DNA from: Verrucomicrobiaceae bacterium
GTDB lineage: Bacteria > Verrucomicrobiota > Verrucomicrobiia > Verrucomicrobiales > Verrucomicrobiaceae
Direction: 5' to 3'
Length of the DNA stretch: 64,000 bases
Assembly (NCBI GenBank): GCA_027486585.1
Contig: JAIXOU010000027.1
Span: forward strand, 1 to 64,000
Shown here in pieces: positions 19,610 to 28,844 of this stretch. The position numbers and the translations under genes are program-made. The notes beneath the pieces were generated by a model that worked only from the letters and a program-made list of their open reading frames with translations, was not told the DNA's origin and made no database searches. Position 1 is the first letter of the stretch; each line of letters begins with the position of its first letter.

Positions 19610-20236
19610 ATGAAACACATCCTACTGTATCTTTCCGTCTATCTGTTGAGTGCTTTGAGTCTTCAGGCACAAACCTTGGAAAAATGGACGCTCACCGATG
19701 GACGCAGCTTTGAAGGTCAGGTCAAATCTGTCACGCCAGGCATGGTCACCTTTGCCCGCGCTAGTGGACCAGATGCCCCGCTCGAAATCTCCAAACTGTC
19801 CGAAGCTAGTCAAAAACGTCTGATCGAAGTTCTGGGCCTGACACCTCCAGTCGCGCCAATCGCAGCAATCTCACCTCCCGCCCAACCAGCACCAGCCCTC
19901 ACTGCGGCACCCATGAATACCGTTGCGCGCAATCCTGGTGCCATTGATGCAACTGACATCGCTATAATCGATTCCAAGTTCGGTTTACGCAGTACCGTGA
20001 TCGGCAAAATCTCAAAGATCGCCACTCTCGGCAGCACGGGCCATAAGAAGATCAATTTCGAAAACTCGGAATTTTATCTTTTCATCAACAAGCGCGTCCT
20101 TGATGCCAATCCTGAATGGAAGCCCGAAGCCATGGCTGATAAAAGAATCCAAGTGGAAGGCGAGATCGCCAAATATCAGGATCAACTTCAGATTCAAATC
20201 TCTGCCCCGACCCAGATCAGCATTGTCGATCCCTAA
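19610..20236 (+). CDS. Secreted protein with SHD1-like domain and OB-fold-like C-terminus
   Basis: This 208-residue protein has a signal peptide (MKHILLYLSVYLLSALSLQAQ). Residues 24-70 (EKWTLTDGRSFEGQVKSVTPGMVTFAR) resemble the SHD1/SLA1-homology small beta domain that is common in secreted planctomycete and verrucomicrobial proteins. A proline/alanine linker follows. The C-terminal 90 residues (GKISKIATLGSTGHKKINFEN...VEGEIAKYQDQLQIQI) look like a small OB-fold. Function is unknown. It lies 33 bases after the amidase and may share its transcript. Its last 4 bases overlap the end of the convergent NUDIX gene. Confidence 0.75.
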   Translation: MKHILLYLSVYLLSALSLQAQTLEKWTLTDGRSFEGQVKSVTPGMVTFARASGPDAPLEISKLSEASQKRLIEVLGLTPPVAPIAAISPPAQPAPALTAAPMNTVARNPGAIDATDIAIIDSKFGLRSTVIGKISKIATLGSTGHKKINFENSEFYLFINKRVLDANPEWKPEAMADKRIQVEGEIAKYQDQLQIQISAPTQISIVDP

Positions 20237-20760
20237 TGCATCTGATCTTTCAGCAGCCTTACTGCCTCAGCATTGGAAGCGAAGGCAAAGTCAGAATAAG
20301 GCACTTCACTCAAAGACAGCAGTAAAGACTCAGAGACTTCAGATCTTTGTAGAACAATACCTTCGAAAGTCTCGATTTCAGCCAGGTAAAACAGATCCAA
20401 CGTCGGCCAAACAAAACCTTGAAAAGGATACTGATTGGGCAATGACCTAATATAACGAAAAGCCTTGGCCGGAATATTGAGTCCAACCTCTTCCAGCGTT
20501 TCTCGGCTACAAGCCTCCTCGCCCGTCTCCCCACCCTCGATCACACCGCCAGGCAGGCCGAGAAGTCCCAGCCCAGGCTGATGCGCACGACGAGTGATCA
20601 GAATTCTCCCGGAAGCATCCAGGATCAAAGCCACGGCAGCAGGAATAGGCGTGATGAAATGCCTGAATTGGCAAATTGGACAGGTGAATTCACGCTCATT
20701 GCACGCGATCAGGCCAGACGAACCACAAGCTGAACAATGCTGAAAAGGTGTCTCCATCAT
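20233..20760 (-). CDS. NUDIX hydrolase with N-terminal zinc ribbon
   Basis: This 175-residue protein has an N-terminal zinc ribbon (CSAC...CPIC), followed by a NUDIX domain with the box GGVIEGGETGEEACSRETLEEVGL near residues 71-94, matching GX5EX7REUXEEXGU. The zinc ribbon plus NUDIX layout recalls NADH pyrophosphatase (NudC) relatives, but I see no clear NudC SQPWPFPxS motif, so the substrate is left open. Its start codon overlaps the stop of the upstream membrane-protein gene (ATGA), indicating translational coupling. Confidence 0.88.
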   Translation of the reverse strand: MMETPFQHCSACGSSGLIACNEREFTCPICQFRHFITPIPAAVALILDASGRILITRRAHQPGLGLLGLPGGVIEGGETGEEACSRETLEEVGLNIPAKAFRYIRSLPNQYPFQGFVWPTLDLFYLAEIETFEGIVLQRSEVSESLLLSLSEVPYSDFAFASNAEAVRLLKDQMH

Positions 20761-22211
20761 TCCGACTTAGGATCTGCTTCAGGCGCTGTATCGCGGTTAT
20801 TTCCCTCTTTGATCTTAAAGCCCACATAAACGCCTGAACTGATTCCCATGAGTCCTAGAAGTTCCTTTGTAAACACAGGCATCGCATACTCAAAAATAAC
20901 GCCATTGATAAAAACGACGGATAAAACCAGTGTCCAGGCAAGCATCTGAAAGCGGTGAATGGTAATACCACTCTCGTCACTGAGTAGATCGGCGAACCAA
21001 TCTGCTATCTGAGATGGATAGGGTGTGCTCGGTGCACGCTTTGCGGCGTCCCACTGCTGCTTTTGGGAAATGATCGCTGAAAACATTGAGGTGCCACTGC
21101 TAATCCCCATCAACGCCATGGCTGTAACATTCACCCCAGCCAAACTTCCGGTAGTTGACCAAAGAAAAACAAAGGAACCAATGATGATAAAGAACCAAAT
21201 CGACATCTGTAACCTAGCCATGCTCAGCGGATGATCATGCTGATGCCAGTAGCTCCTGGAATTGAGGTCCCTGTTCAAAAGTAGTATCCCAGGATCACGT
21301 AGCACCTCTGAAGACCGGATGTTACGCACAAATAAAAATAGGCAGGCACCGATGATGCTAAAACTCGTCCAAAAAGGCCAGCGAAAAAGTGGAATGCGCA
21401 GCTGGAAAGGCTCAAAAGAATTCACCACTGTCTCATGCCCCGAAGAATTGATGTAGGCCACCTTCACATCACAGTTCACACTGGTCACAGGACTGTTTTT
21501 CAAAAGGCGCAGCCAAGCCTCATTATCCTTATTGGTTTCCCGCAGGTTAAAGGTCAGCATATACAGTGACTTGGTCGAGTCGATCAATGTGGCCACATCC
21601 GTTGGCACCAATTTACCAAACGTCTCGCCACCTAAGCGCAGGCGGAAAGCACCGCTAAGGTCTTTGAATCCACGCCTCACGATATCTCTTGATTCGGAAA
21701 TTTGCAGCGTTAGTGACGTCAACTGTGTTTGGGCCTCATTGTAGGTAAGCTGCAGACGTTGTGCCTCCAATCCCAGTTCCTTGACCTGTTCAGCAGCTGT
21801 AGCTGGATCAGCAATCCTCTTGGCTAAAACATCAAGCTTCGTCTTGGCTTCATCGACATCCAGCTTGGCCTTTGTGAGAGCAAGTTTCCCATCTTTATCA
21901 CCCTCAGAAACCTGCCGCCAAGCCTTCCAGTAGGGATCAGCAGGATCACTCACATCTGCAAGCAAACCATCCAAATTTGAGATAATCAAAAAGACGGTTG
22001 TTTCAAACCGCGCGTTTAGTAACTGCCCGGCGTGGACTGGTAAATACTGGTCATCTGCCCTCTTTTCCCCGAACATGACAATGGCGGGTTTAGCCACTGA
22101 TGGCGCTTTTTTGACGAGATCCTGTTCAGTCATCCAAACGGGCTCTTCGGCATGGATTGTAACCACAAGGGCCAGAAAGAAAATAGTAAGCCGTGCGAGA
22201 GTCGATTTCAT
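20757..22211 (-). CDS. Membrane protein of unknown function
   Basis: This 484-residue protein was not matched to a named family. It has a signal peptide (MKSTLARLTIFFLALVVTIHAEE). A large extracytoplasmic part of about residues 25-275 includes a coiled-coil stretch (AKLDVDEAKTKLDVLAKRIADPATAAEQVKEL). Then come about five hydrophobic helices: RWPFWTSFSIIGACLFLFV, WFFIIIGSFVFLWSTTGSL, a helix ending GISSGTSMFSAII, LAWTLVLSVVFINGVIF and a final LLGLMGISSGVYVGFK. The motif LMGISSG appears twice, hinting at a duplicated membrane hairpin. It is coupled by a 4-base overlap to the NUDIX gene. Confidence 0.7.
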   Translation of the reverse strand: MKSTLARLTIFFLALVVTIHAEEPVWMTEQDLVKKAPSVAKPAIVMFGEKRADDQYLPVHAGQLLNARFETTVFLIISNLDGLLADVSDPADPYWKAWRQVSEGDKDGKLALTKAKLDVDEAKTKLDVLAKRIADPATAAEQVKELGLEAQRLQLTYNEAQTQLTSLTLQISESRDIVRRGFKDLSGAFRLRLGGETFGKLVPTDVATLIDSTKSLYMLTFNLRETNKDNEAWLRLLKNSPVTSVNCDVKVAYINSSGHETVVNSFEPFQLRIPLFRWPFWTSFSIIGACLFLFVRNIRSSEVLRDPGILLLNRDLNSRSYWHQHDHPLSMARLQMSIWFFIIIGSFVFLWSTTGSLAGVNVTAMALMGISSGTSMFSAIISQKQQWDAAKRAPSTPYPSQIADWFADLLSDESGITIHRFQMLAWTLVLSVVFINGVIFEYAMPVFTKELLGLMGISSGVYVGFKIKEGNNRDTAPEADPKSE

Positions 22212-22397
22212 AAGGGTCCATCATTGAAAGTTTGCAGGCGCCCAATAAACGCGAACCACCTTAAGACCAGCCAAGAACTTCTGTCGAGCCAAAACGCCCG
22301 ACTAAACTCTTTTGCACAAACCCATTGCCATCCCTCCAGAAAGGAAGGCAAGACCAACGACCTCGATTTTGAGTCAATGAAGTTCGGCCACAATCCT

Positions 22398-23624
22398 TTA
22401 TTGTAAGCTGATCTGAAAATCAGTCGCAGCATTGTCCAGTAATGCCAAGGCTTCGCCGACGAGGTAGAGTGAGCCTGCAATGAGTCGTTTATCATCACCC
22501 GCTGCACTGATAGCAGAATTCAGATCAGGATACTCAGTGATGGGTAAGATGGCGATGTCTAGGCTGTCCCAAATCTCACGCAACTGAGCTGTCGGCATGG
22601 CACGGGGAGAATGAAAGGTGGTAAAGTGCCAGGCTTTGACGATGGGAGATAACGCGCTCATGACACCCGCCACATCCTTATCTTTCGCCGCAGCAAAGAT
22701 GATCTCAACGGACTCCCCAGGGAACTGCATCTCCCAGGTGGCAGCAAGGACGAAGGCGGCTTCGGGATTATGAGCACCATCTAAGATGACACGGCCATCA
22801 CGCAGAGATTGGAAGCGCCCGCGCCATTGCACGGCGTTGAGAGCCAACTCAAGCTGCACGGCAGGCAACTTGATACCGGCCTCGCGCACGGCTTCCAGTG
22901 CAAGGGCCGCATTCCAGGCTTGATGAGGTCCATCTAGCCCGAGTTCCACATCCATCAAAGGTTCATCCACGATGGAAAGGTAGGACTTCTTCGCTTTAGC
23001 GGTCGCTTTGATGACGTTCAGAGCCAAGGGGTCTTGCAGACCTGTCACGACAGTGACACCAGGCTTGATGATGCCAGCTTTTTCACCTGCAATCTTGGTC
23101 AGAGTATCCCCGAGCTGATCCATGTGATCAAAACCGATTCGAGTGATGACACTGACCTCTGGAGTGATGGCATTGGTCGCATCGAGACGACCGCCCATTC
23201 CTGTCTCAAGAATGGCCCAAGGCAGACCGCGCTGCTGAAACCAATCCAGAGCTAGGGCAAAAGCCAGTTCAAAAAACGTCGGGTGCGTTTCCCAATCGGC
23301 AACAAGAACACGTAGCTTGGCCAAGCCAGCCTCAATTTCTACATCGCTGATTTCACGTTCGTGGTCACGGATGCGTTCATTAAAGCGCACTAAATGGGGA
23401 GAGGTGAAGAGCCCAGCACTGACGCCAGCCGTCTGCATCATGGCGTGCATGAAGGCACAGGTGCTCCCTTTACCATTGGTGCCAGCGACATGAATGAACT
23501 TCATCCCCAGCCCTGGCAAGCCGAGTGCGTTCAATAACTTGGTGACATTGTCGAGGCCCAACTTGATACCGAACATCTGAGTCGTGTAGAGCCAATCCAA
23601 TTCTGGGTGAGAAGTCGCAGGCAT
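22398..23624 (-). CDS. folC: Bifunctional folylpolyglutamate synthase / dihydrofolate synthase
   Basis: This 408-residue Mur-ligase-family protein has P-loop HVAGTNGKGST (near residue 47), the downstream LFTSPHLVRFNERI motif, ETGMGGRLDATN, and the C-terminal ILDGAHNPEA signature. FolC adds glutamate to dihydropteroate and to reduced folates. The purT stop and folC start share bases (TAATG-like), so the two are co-translated. This links folate and formate-dependent purine synthesis. Downstream are 186 bases without a gene. Confidence 0.93.
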   Translation of the reverse strand: MPATSHPELDWLYTTQMFGIKLGLDNVTKLLNALGLPGLGMKFIHVAGTNGKGSTCAFMHAMMQTAGVSAGLFTSPHLVRFNERIRDHEREISDVEIEAGLAKLRVLVADWETHPTFFELAFALALDWFQQRGLPWAILETGMGGRLDATNAITPEVSVITRIGFDHMDQLGDTLTKIAGEKAGIIKPGVTVVTGLQDPLALNVIKATAKAKKSYLSIVDEPLMDVELGLDGPHQAWNAALALEAVREAGIKLPAVQLELALNAVQWRGRFQSLRDGRVILDGAHNPEAAFVLAATWEMQFPGESVEIIFAAAKDKDVAGVMSALSPIVKAWHFTTFHSPRAMPTAQLREIWDSLDIAILPITEYPDLNSAISAAGDDKRLIAGSLYLVGEALALLDNAATDFQISLQ

Positions 23625-24805
23625 TACAGGCGGATTTCCATGGCTTGAGCTGCACGGCAGGCCTTGGCTCGAGCCTCGGTCACATCATCGGCACGGGCCA
23701 ATGTCACAGCCATGCGGCGCTGACCACTGACGGTTGGCTTACCAAACAAACGCATTTGGGTATCAGGCTCGGCTAGGACCTGATCTAGAGCACCAAACTG
23801 CACCGTGCTAGACTCGCCCTCCACGAGGACCGCGCAACTGGCACTGGGGCCATGCTGGCGGATGTTAGGAATTGGCAATCCCAGAATAGCCCGCACGTGC
23901 AGCGCAAACTCGGATAAATCCTGAGAAATCAAGGTAACGAGGCCGGTATCATGCGGACGCGGAGAGACCTCACTAAAGATCACCTCATCTCCCTTGATGA
24001 ACATTTCCACGCCAAAAAGGCCACGCCCGCCGAGTGATTCAGTGATAGCACCAGCCATATGTTCGGCAGCAGCCAAGGCTGCCTCTGACATGGGGTGAGG
24101 CTGCCAGGATTCTCGGTAGTCGCCCTTGATCTGAGTATGACCGACAGGTGCACAAAAGGCCGTGCCGCCGACATGGCGGACGGTCAACATGGTGATTTCA
24201 TAGTCAAAATCGACAAATCCCTCGACGATGACCTTGCCCTTACCAGCTCGGCCACCTTCCTGCGCGTATTGCCAGGAATAAGCAATGTCAGCCTCTGACT
24301 TGACGACACTTTGACCTTTTCCGGAAGAGGACATGATCGGCTTCACCACACAAGGCATGCCGATTTGAACGATCGCTGCACGAAACTCCTCCTCAGTGCT
24401 GGCAAACACATAGGGTGAAGTTTTCAAACCAAGTTCCTCCGCAGCAAGACGGCGAATGCCCTCGCGATTCATCGTCAGTTTCGCGGCACGGGCAGTTGGC
24501 ACGATGTTGTAGCCTTCATCTTCCAGCTCGACCAAGGTATCAGTAGCGATAGCCTCAATCTCTGGAACGATGAAATTGGGCTTTTCCAAACCGATCAGGC
24601 GACGCAGCGCCTCGCCGTCCAGCATTGACACCACATGGCTGCGATGGGCCACCTGCATGGCAGGAGCGTTCGCATAACGATCCACGGCGATCACTTCACA
24701 GCCAAGGCGTTGCAGTTCGATGACGACTTCCTTACCGAGCTCGCCGGAGCCGAGCAGCATGACTTTGGTTGCGGAGGATGAAAGAGGGGTTCCAATCAGG
24801 GACAT
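23624..24805 (-). CDS. purT: Formate-dependent phosphoribosylglycinamide formyltransferase (PurT)
   Basis: This 393-residue ATP-grasp enzyme has the PurT N-terminus ([31 protein letters not shown]), the EIEAIAT segment, the ATP-grasp lid [11 protein letters not shown] near residue 155, and ATP/Mg ligands in [11 protein letters not shown]. PurT makes formyl-GAR from GAR using formate and ATP, without folate. The length is standard. It is the upstream gene of the purT-folC pair. Confidence 0.95.
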   Translation of the reverse strand: MSLIGTPLSSSATKVMLLGSGELGKEVVIELQRLGCEVIAVDRYANAPAMQVAHRSHVVSMLDGEALRRLIGLEKPNFIVPEIEAIATDTLVELEDEGYNIVPTARAAKLTMNREGIRRLAAEELGLKTSPYVFASTEEEFRAAIVQIGMPCVVKPIMSSSGKGQSVVKSEADIAYSWQYAQEGGRAGKGKVIVEGFVDFDYEITMLTVRHVGGTAFCAPVGHTQIKGDYRESWQPHPMSEAALAAAEHMAGAITESLGGRGLFGVEMFIKGDEVIFSEVSPRPHDTGLVTLISQDLSEFALHVRAILGLPIPNIRQHGPSASCAVLVEGESSTVQFGALDQVLAEPDTQMRLFGKPTVSGQRRMAVTLARADDVTEARAKACRAAQAMEIRL

Positions 24806-24920
24806 AGTCTCTCTCTAGCTGGTAGGCTGAGACTCGTCAAACGCCGCCATTCAAGTTTAAGTAAGTCCGCACGTCAGCTTGCAGGACGAGACTCGTAGTG
24901 TTAGGCAATCGTTTCTTCTC

Positions 24921-26141
24921 ATGATCGACCTTTCACACCTACGCGCTGACTTCCCCATACTGCATCAGCAGGTCAATGGCCAGCCTCTCGTGTATTTCGA
25001 CAATGCAGCCTCCAGTCAAAAGCCGCGTGCAGTCATCGACAGCCTTGTGCACTACTACGAGCACGACAATGCTAATGTGCACCGTGGCCTGCACACGCTA
25101 AGCAATCGTGCCACCGATGCCTTTGAATCAGCTCGGGAAAAACTCGCTCGTTTCATCGGTGCAGCCACTCCAGAAGAAGTCATCTTCACCCGTGGCACGA
25201 CCGAAAGCATCAATCTCGTAGCCAATATCTGGGCCAGTGAATTTTTAAAGCCTGGAGACATCATTCTCTACACCGGCATGGAGCACCATAGCAATCTGGT
25301 GCCCTGGCAATTGGCAGCTAAGAGGTCGGGAGCGAGTGTGCAACACATCCCCGTACTGGAAGATGGCACCCTTGATTTAGAAAACATCAACGCATTGCTA
25401 ACTGAGCAAGTGAAGCTCTTCACCTGTGTCCACGTTTCCAACTCTCTTGGCACCATCAATCCCGTCAAAGAACTCTGCGCCAAAGCCCGAGCCCTAGGCA
25501 TCACCACTCTGATCGATGGAGCCCAAGCCGTGGGCCACATGCCCGTCAACGTGCAAGATATCGGCTGTGATTTCTACGTCTTTTCCGGCCATAAAATGTG
25601 CGCACCCACTGGTATCGGTGGACTCTATGGACGTGCAGAGGTTTTAGCCAAAATGCCACCCTGGCATGGCGGTGGCGAAATGATTGACCTCGTCACTCTC
25701 GAAACCAGCACCTACAAAGCCGCGCCTGCCCGCTTTGAAGCAGGCACCCCAGACATTGCTGGTGTCATTGGTCTAGGAGCCGCCATTGATTACCTTGAGA
25801 CGATCGGTATCGACCGCATTCATGAGCATGGTGCTGCTTTGACAAGTTATGCCATGCAACGGCTGACAGAGCTGCCAGGCATCCGTATCCTTGGCCCAGC
25901 TACAGGAGATCGGGGATCATTGACTGCCTTTCATTTGGCCTCTGCTCATCCTCATGATTTGGTCGAGTTTGCCAACACTCACGGGCTAGCCCTACGTGGC
26001 GGTCACCACTGCACTCAGCCGCTCATGAAACGCTTTCAGATTCCAGGCAGCAGCCGTGCTAGCTTCTACTTCTATAACACCACCGCCGAGATCGACCGGA
26101 TGATGGAAATCCTGCATCGCGCGGTCACTTTCTTCTCCTAA
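24921..26141 (+). CDS. sufS: Cysteine desulfurase, SufS type
   Basis: I prefer the ATG at 24921 (MIDLSHLRADFPIL), since family members begin this way. The ORF-track start at 24879 adds 14 unsupported residues. The resulting 406-residue class V aminotransferase-fold enzyme has the PLP lysine in FSGHKMCAPTGIG and the catalytic cysteine in LRGGHHCTQPLMKRF, the group II (SufS) pattern. It moves sulfur from cysteine to a scaffold. Its stop overlaps the sufU start by one base, matching the SufS-SufU pair. Confidence 0.94.
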   Translation: MIDLSHLRADFPILHQQVNGQPLVYFDNAASSQKPRAVIDSLVHYYEHDNANVHRGLHTLSNRATDAFESAREKLARFIGAATPEEVIFTRGTTESINLVANIWASEFLKPGDIILYTGMEHHSNLVPWQLAAKRSGASVQHIPVLEDGTLDLENINALLTEQVKLFTCVHVSNSLGTINPVKELCAKARALGITTLIDGAQAVGHMPVNVQDIGCDFYVFSGHKMCAPTGIGGLYGRAEVLAKMPPWHGGGEMIDLVTLETSTYKAAPARFEAGTPDIAGVIGLGAAIDYLETIGIDRIHEHGAALTSYAMQRLTELPGIRILGPATGDRGSLTAFHLASAHPHDLVEFANTHGLALRGGHHCTQPLMKRFQIPGSSRASFYFYNTTAEIDRMMEILHRAVTFFS

Positions 26142-26599
26142 TGGCTCTCCCAGACGACCTCCGAGAACTCTACCAGCAGGTCATCCTGGACCATTCGCGG
26201 TCTCCACGCAATCAGGGCCAACTCAGCGCCGATAGCTGCGTTCATATTCATAGCGACAATCCCAGCTGCGGTGATGAGATTGATCTCTACATCTGCTTTA
26301 ACGACGACGGCAGCATCTGCGACATCAAATTTGAAGGTCAAGGTTGTGCCATCAGCCAAGCAAGCACCAGCATGATGACCGAAAAGGTCAAAGGCATCTC
26401 TAGGGAAGAACTCACTCAACTCATCCAAGACCTGCAACAAACCGTGTTAGGCCAAGGCGAAATCCGAAACCCTGAAGCACTCGGTGAGCTTCAACTCTTC
26501 GAAAGCGTGCAAAAATTCCCCCAACGCATCAAATGCGCACTTCTCGGCTGGCGGGGCTTAGAGAGCGCACTATCCAAGAACAGTCTCTCTCGGAGCTAA
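26141..26599 (+). CDS. sufU: SufU-type iron-sulfur / sulfur-transfer protein
   Basis: This 152-residue protein has the SufU/IscU fold with ligands C and D in NPSCGDEID, C in GQGCAISQAS and C in RIKCALLGW. In characterised SufU proteins these bind zinc and accept sulfur from SufS. The pair would serve Fe-S cluster assembly. No sufBCD genes are in the window. Translation is coupled to sufS through the shared A in TAATG. Confidence 0.93.
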   Translation: MALPDDLRELYQQVILDHSRSPRNQGQLSADSCVHIHSDNPSCGDEIDLYICFNDDGSICDIKFEGQGCAISQASTSMMTEKVKGISREELTQLIQDLQQTVLGQGEIRNPEALGELQLFESVQKFPQRIKCALLGWRGLESALSKNSLSRS

Positions 26600-26662
26600 A
26601 CAGACTTTCCAGGCGTAAGATATTGAGAGCGGTCATCGTAGCCATTTCATCCTTTCGAATTC

Positions 26663-27982
26663 ATGAAAAACTTCAATCGTCGTCAATTTCTTCACAGCCT
26701 TGGGATCTCTGCAACTGCCCTGCCCTTTCTTGCTGGATTGCCAAGTCTGACAGGAGCAGTGACGCCTCAACGCAGACAGCGCTTGATCATCATGTTTTCT
26801 CCCAATGGGACACTCCCAAACGAGTTTTGGCCGGATCAAGAGGGAGCAAATGCACAGTTTAAAAGCATCTTGAAGCCACTCGAAGCTTTCAAAGAGAAAA
26901 CCCTTATCCTTCACGGTATCGCCAATCGAGTCCGCGGAGACGGCGATAGCCACATGCGTGGCATGAGCTGCCTTCTAACGTGCGACGAGCTGCTTAAAGG
27001 CAACATCATGGGCGGTGGCGGTAATCCAGCAGGCTGGGCCAGCAACATCTCCATCGATCAAGAGATCAAAAATTTTCTTCAAAGTCGTCCAGAAACGCGC
27101 ACCCGCTTTGGCTCGCTAGAGTTCGGTGTAGCAGTACCAGACCGCGCCGATCCCTGGACACGCATGAGCTATGCCGGCGGCAATCAGCCCATCGCTCCCA
27201 TTGATGATCCACATCAGATGCTCAAAAAATTGTATGGCCAAATGCGTGATAAAGAAAGCCTAGTCAGCATCCTGGACGATGTTCGAGACGACTTAAAACG
27301 TGTCTCAGCTAAGCTTAGCTCTCGTGATAAAGCCTTGCTCGATCAACACATGACTCTCGTCCGCAGCATGGAACAAGATTTGGCCAATGCCGACAAGCCT
27401 GGAAAACTCGCCCATCCCGTGCCAAAAGTTGATCCCAGCATTGAATTAGTGAACGACAATACTCCTGAGATCAGCAGAGTGCAGATCGACCTTCTGGTCA
27501 ATAGCCTCGCCAATGACATGGCGCGCGTAGCCACCCTGCAATACATGCGCAGCGTCGGCATGGCTCAGATGCGTTGGCTTGGTGTCGAAGAAGGTCACCA
27601 CTCGCTTTCCCACGATCCTGATGACAATAAAGACAGCTATGCCAAACTTCTGAAAATCAATACCTGGTTCGCTGGCGAGTTTGCTCACTTAGCCAAGCGC
27701 CTGAGCGAAACACCTGAACCAACAGGTGACGGCAACATGCTAGACAATACATTGCTCGTCTGGACCAATGAACTCGGTAAAGGCAACAGTCACACGCTAG
27801 ACAATATCCCTTATGTCATGGTCGGGGGCGGTGCAGGCTTTAAAATGGGACGGTCTCTCAAATTTGACGAAGCTGCCCACAATCGCCTCTGGCTGGCCGT
27901 CGCCCATGCCATGGGTCACACAGAATTAAAAACATTTGGGAAAGCCGAACTCTGTGCAGGTGGTGCATTACAACTGAGCTGA
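26663..27982 (+). CDS. DUF1552 family protein with Tat signal
   Basis: This 439-residue protein has a Tat-type signal (NRRQFLHSLGISATALPFLAGL) and the DUF1552 layout: RLIIMFSPNGTLPNEFWP at the start, LHGIANRVRGDGDSHMRGMSCLLT, and VWTNELGKGNSHTLDNIPYVMVGG near the end. The family is abundant in Planctomycetes and Verrucomicrobia, normally beside a DUF1592/DUF1588 cytochrome-like partner, and its function is not settled. Here no partner gene is adjacent. The fold of the related DUF1501 group suggests a sulfatase/phosphatase-like ancestry, which is an inference. Confidence 0.88.
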   Translation: MKNFNRRQFLHSLGISATALPFLAGLPSLTGAVTPQRRQRLIIMFSPNGTLPNEFWPDQEGANAQFKSILKPLEAFKEKTLILHGIANRVRGDGDSHMRGMSCLLTCDELLKGNIMGGGGNPAGWASNISIDQEIKNFLQSRPETRTRFGSLEFGVAVPDRADPWTRMSYAGGNQPIAPIDDPHQMLKKLYGQMRDKESLVSILDDVRDDLKRVSAKLSSRDKALLDQHMTLVRSMEQDLANADKPGKLAHPVPKVDPSIELVNDNTPEISRVQIDLLVNSLANDMARVATLQYMRSVGMAQMRWLGVEEGHHSLSHDPDDNKDSYAKLLKINTWFAGEFAHLAKRLSETPEPTGDGNMLDNTLLVWTNELGKGNSHTLDNIPYVMVGGGAGFKMGRSLKFDEAAHNRLWLAVAHAMGHTELKTFGKAELCAGGALQLS

Positions 27983-28112
27983 TTCAGCCCGGTGTCGCCA
28001 AGCAGATTCCCCATGGTTTTGATGCGTTAGACTGGAATCTGGTGACGCCAACCTGTGAACCCGCCTTGACTCATCCGACTACCTCGCTTTGACTCGGTGT
28101 CCTTCATTGCCC

Positions 28113-28793
28113 ATGGAACTGACTGCCATTGTCGAATCTCTGCTTTTCGCTACCCAAGAACCGCTGCCGCTCACGCAGATGGTTACGGCTATCAAAGATA
28201 CGGCCAAGGATATCCGCGATGCAGCGGCTGACCCTACTGAAGTGCCCGAGTGGATCGAGCCTCTGATCGGCATTGATGAATTGAATATCCGTGGTGCTAT
28301 TGACGAACTTGTGGCGCATTACGACAAAGATGGCCGAGCCTTCACCATCGTCGAACGTCCCCATGGCTGGCGACTCTGTGCCAAAAGCAGTTACTCCGAG
28401 TGGTGCCGCGCGCTTTATCCCGGGAAAAAAGTGCAGCGTCTCAGCCAGCCTGCCTTGGAAACCTTAGCAATCATCGCCTACCGGCAACCCATCACGAAAG
28501 CTGGCGTCGAAGCCGTGCGCGGCGTCAGTGTCGATGCCATGATGCAGCAACTCGTGGACCGTGGTCTGGTTAAAGTCGAAGGCCGCGCTGAGCTTCCCGG
28601 CAAACCCCTGCTCTACGGCACCACCGACGGTTTCCTAGACCATTTCGCCGTCAATAGCCTGGATGAACTACCGAATGCATCTGAACTCCGCCGTGTGAAG
28701 CTGCCGACTGCCCTCGAACAATCCAGCAGCGCGGGTACCTCAGAAACTCAGCTTTCCCTGGAACCTATGAATCTACCCGATTCCCAGGACTAA
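28113..28793 (+). CDS. scpB: Segregation and condensation protein B
   Basis: The ATG at 28113 (MELTAIVESLLFATQEPL) matches the usual ScpB N-terminus, so I prefer it to 28089. The protein has two winged-helix domains with the signatures YSEWCRALYPG and LSQPALETLAIIAYRQPITKAGVEAVRGV, then GLVKVEGRAELPGKPLLYGTT. ScpB with ScpA and Smc forms condensin, which compacts chromosomes. scpA is not in the window. The middle has an insertion of about 20 residues (DIRDAAADPTEVPEWIEPL) that I do not see in the typical core. Confidence 0.92.
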   Translation: MELTAIVESLLFATQEPLPLTQMVTAIKDTAKDIRDAAADPTEVPEWIEPLIGIDELNIRGAIDELVAHYDKDGRAFTIVERPHGWRLCAKSSYSEWCRALYPGKKVQRLSQPALETLAIIAYRQPITKAGVEAVRGVSVDAMMQQLVDRGLVKVEGRAELPGKPLLYGTTDGFLDHFAVNSLDELPNASELRRVKLPTALEQSSSAGTSETQLSLEPMNLPDSQD

Positions 28794-28844
28794 ACATCAT
28801 CCTCGAAGTCCTTTTCAGTTAACCCTTCGCGCCCCAGCTAAAGA

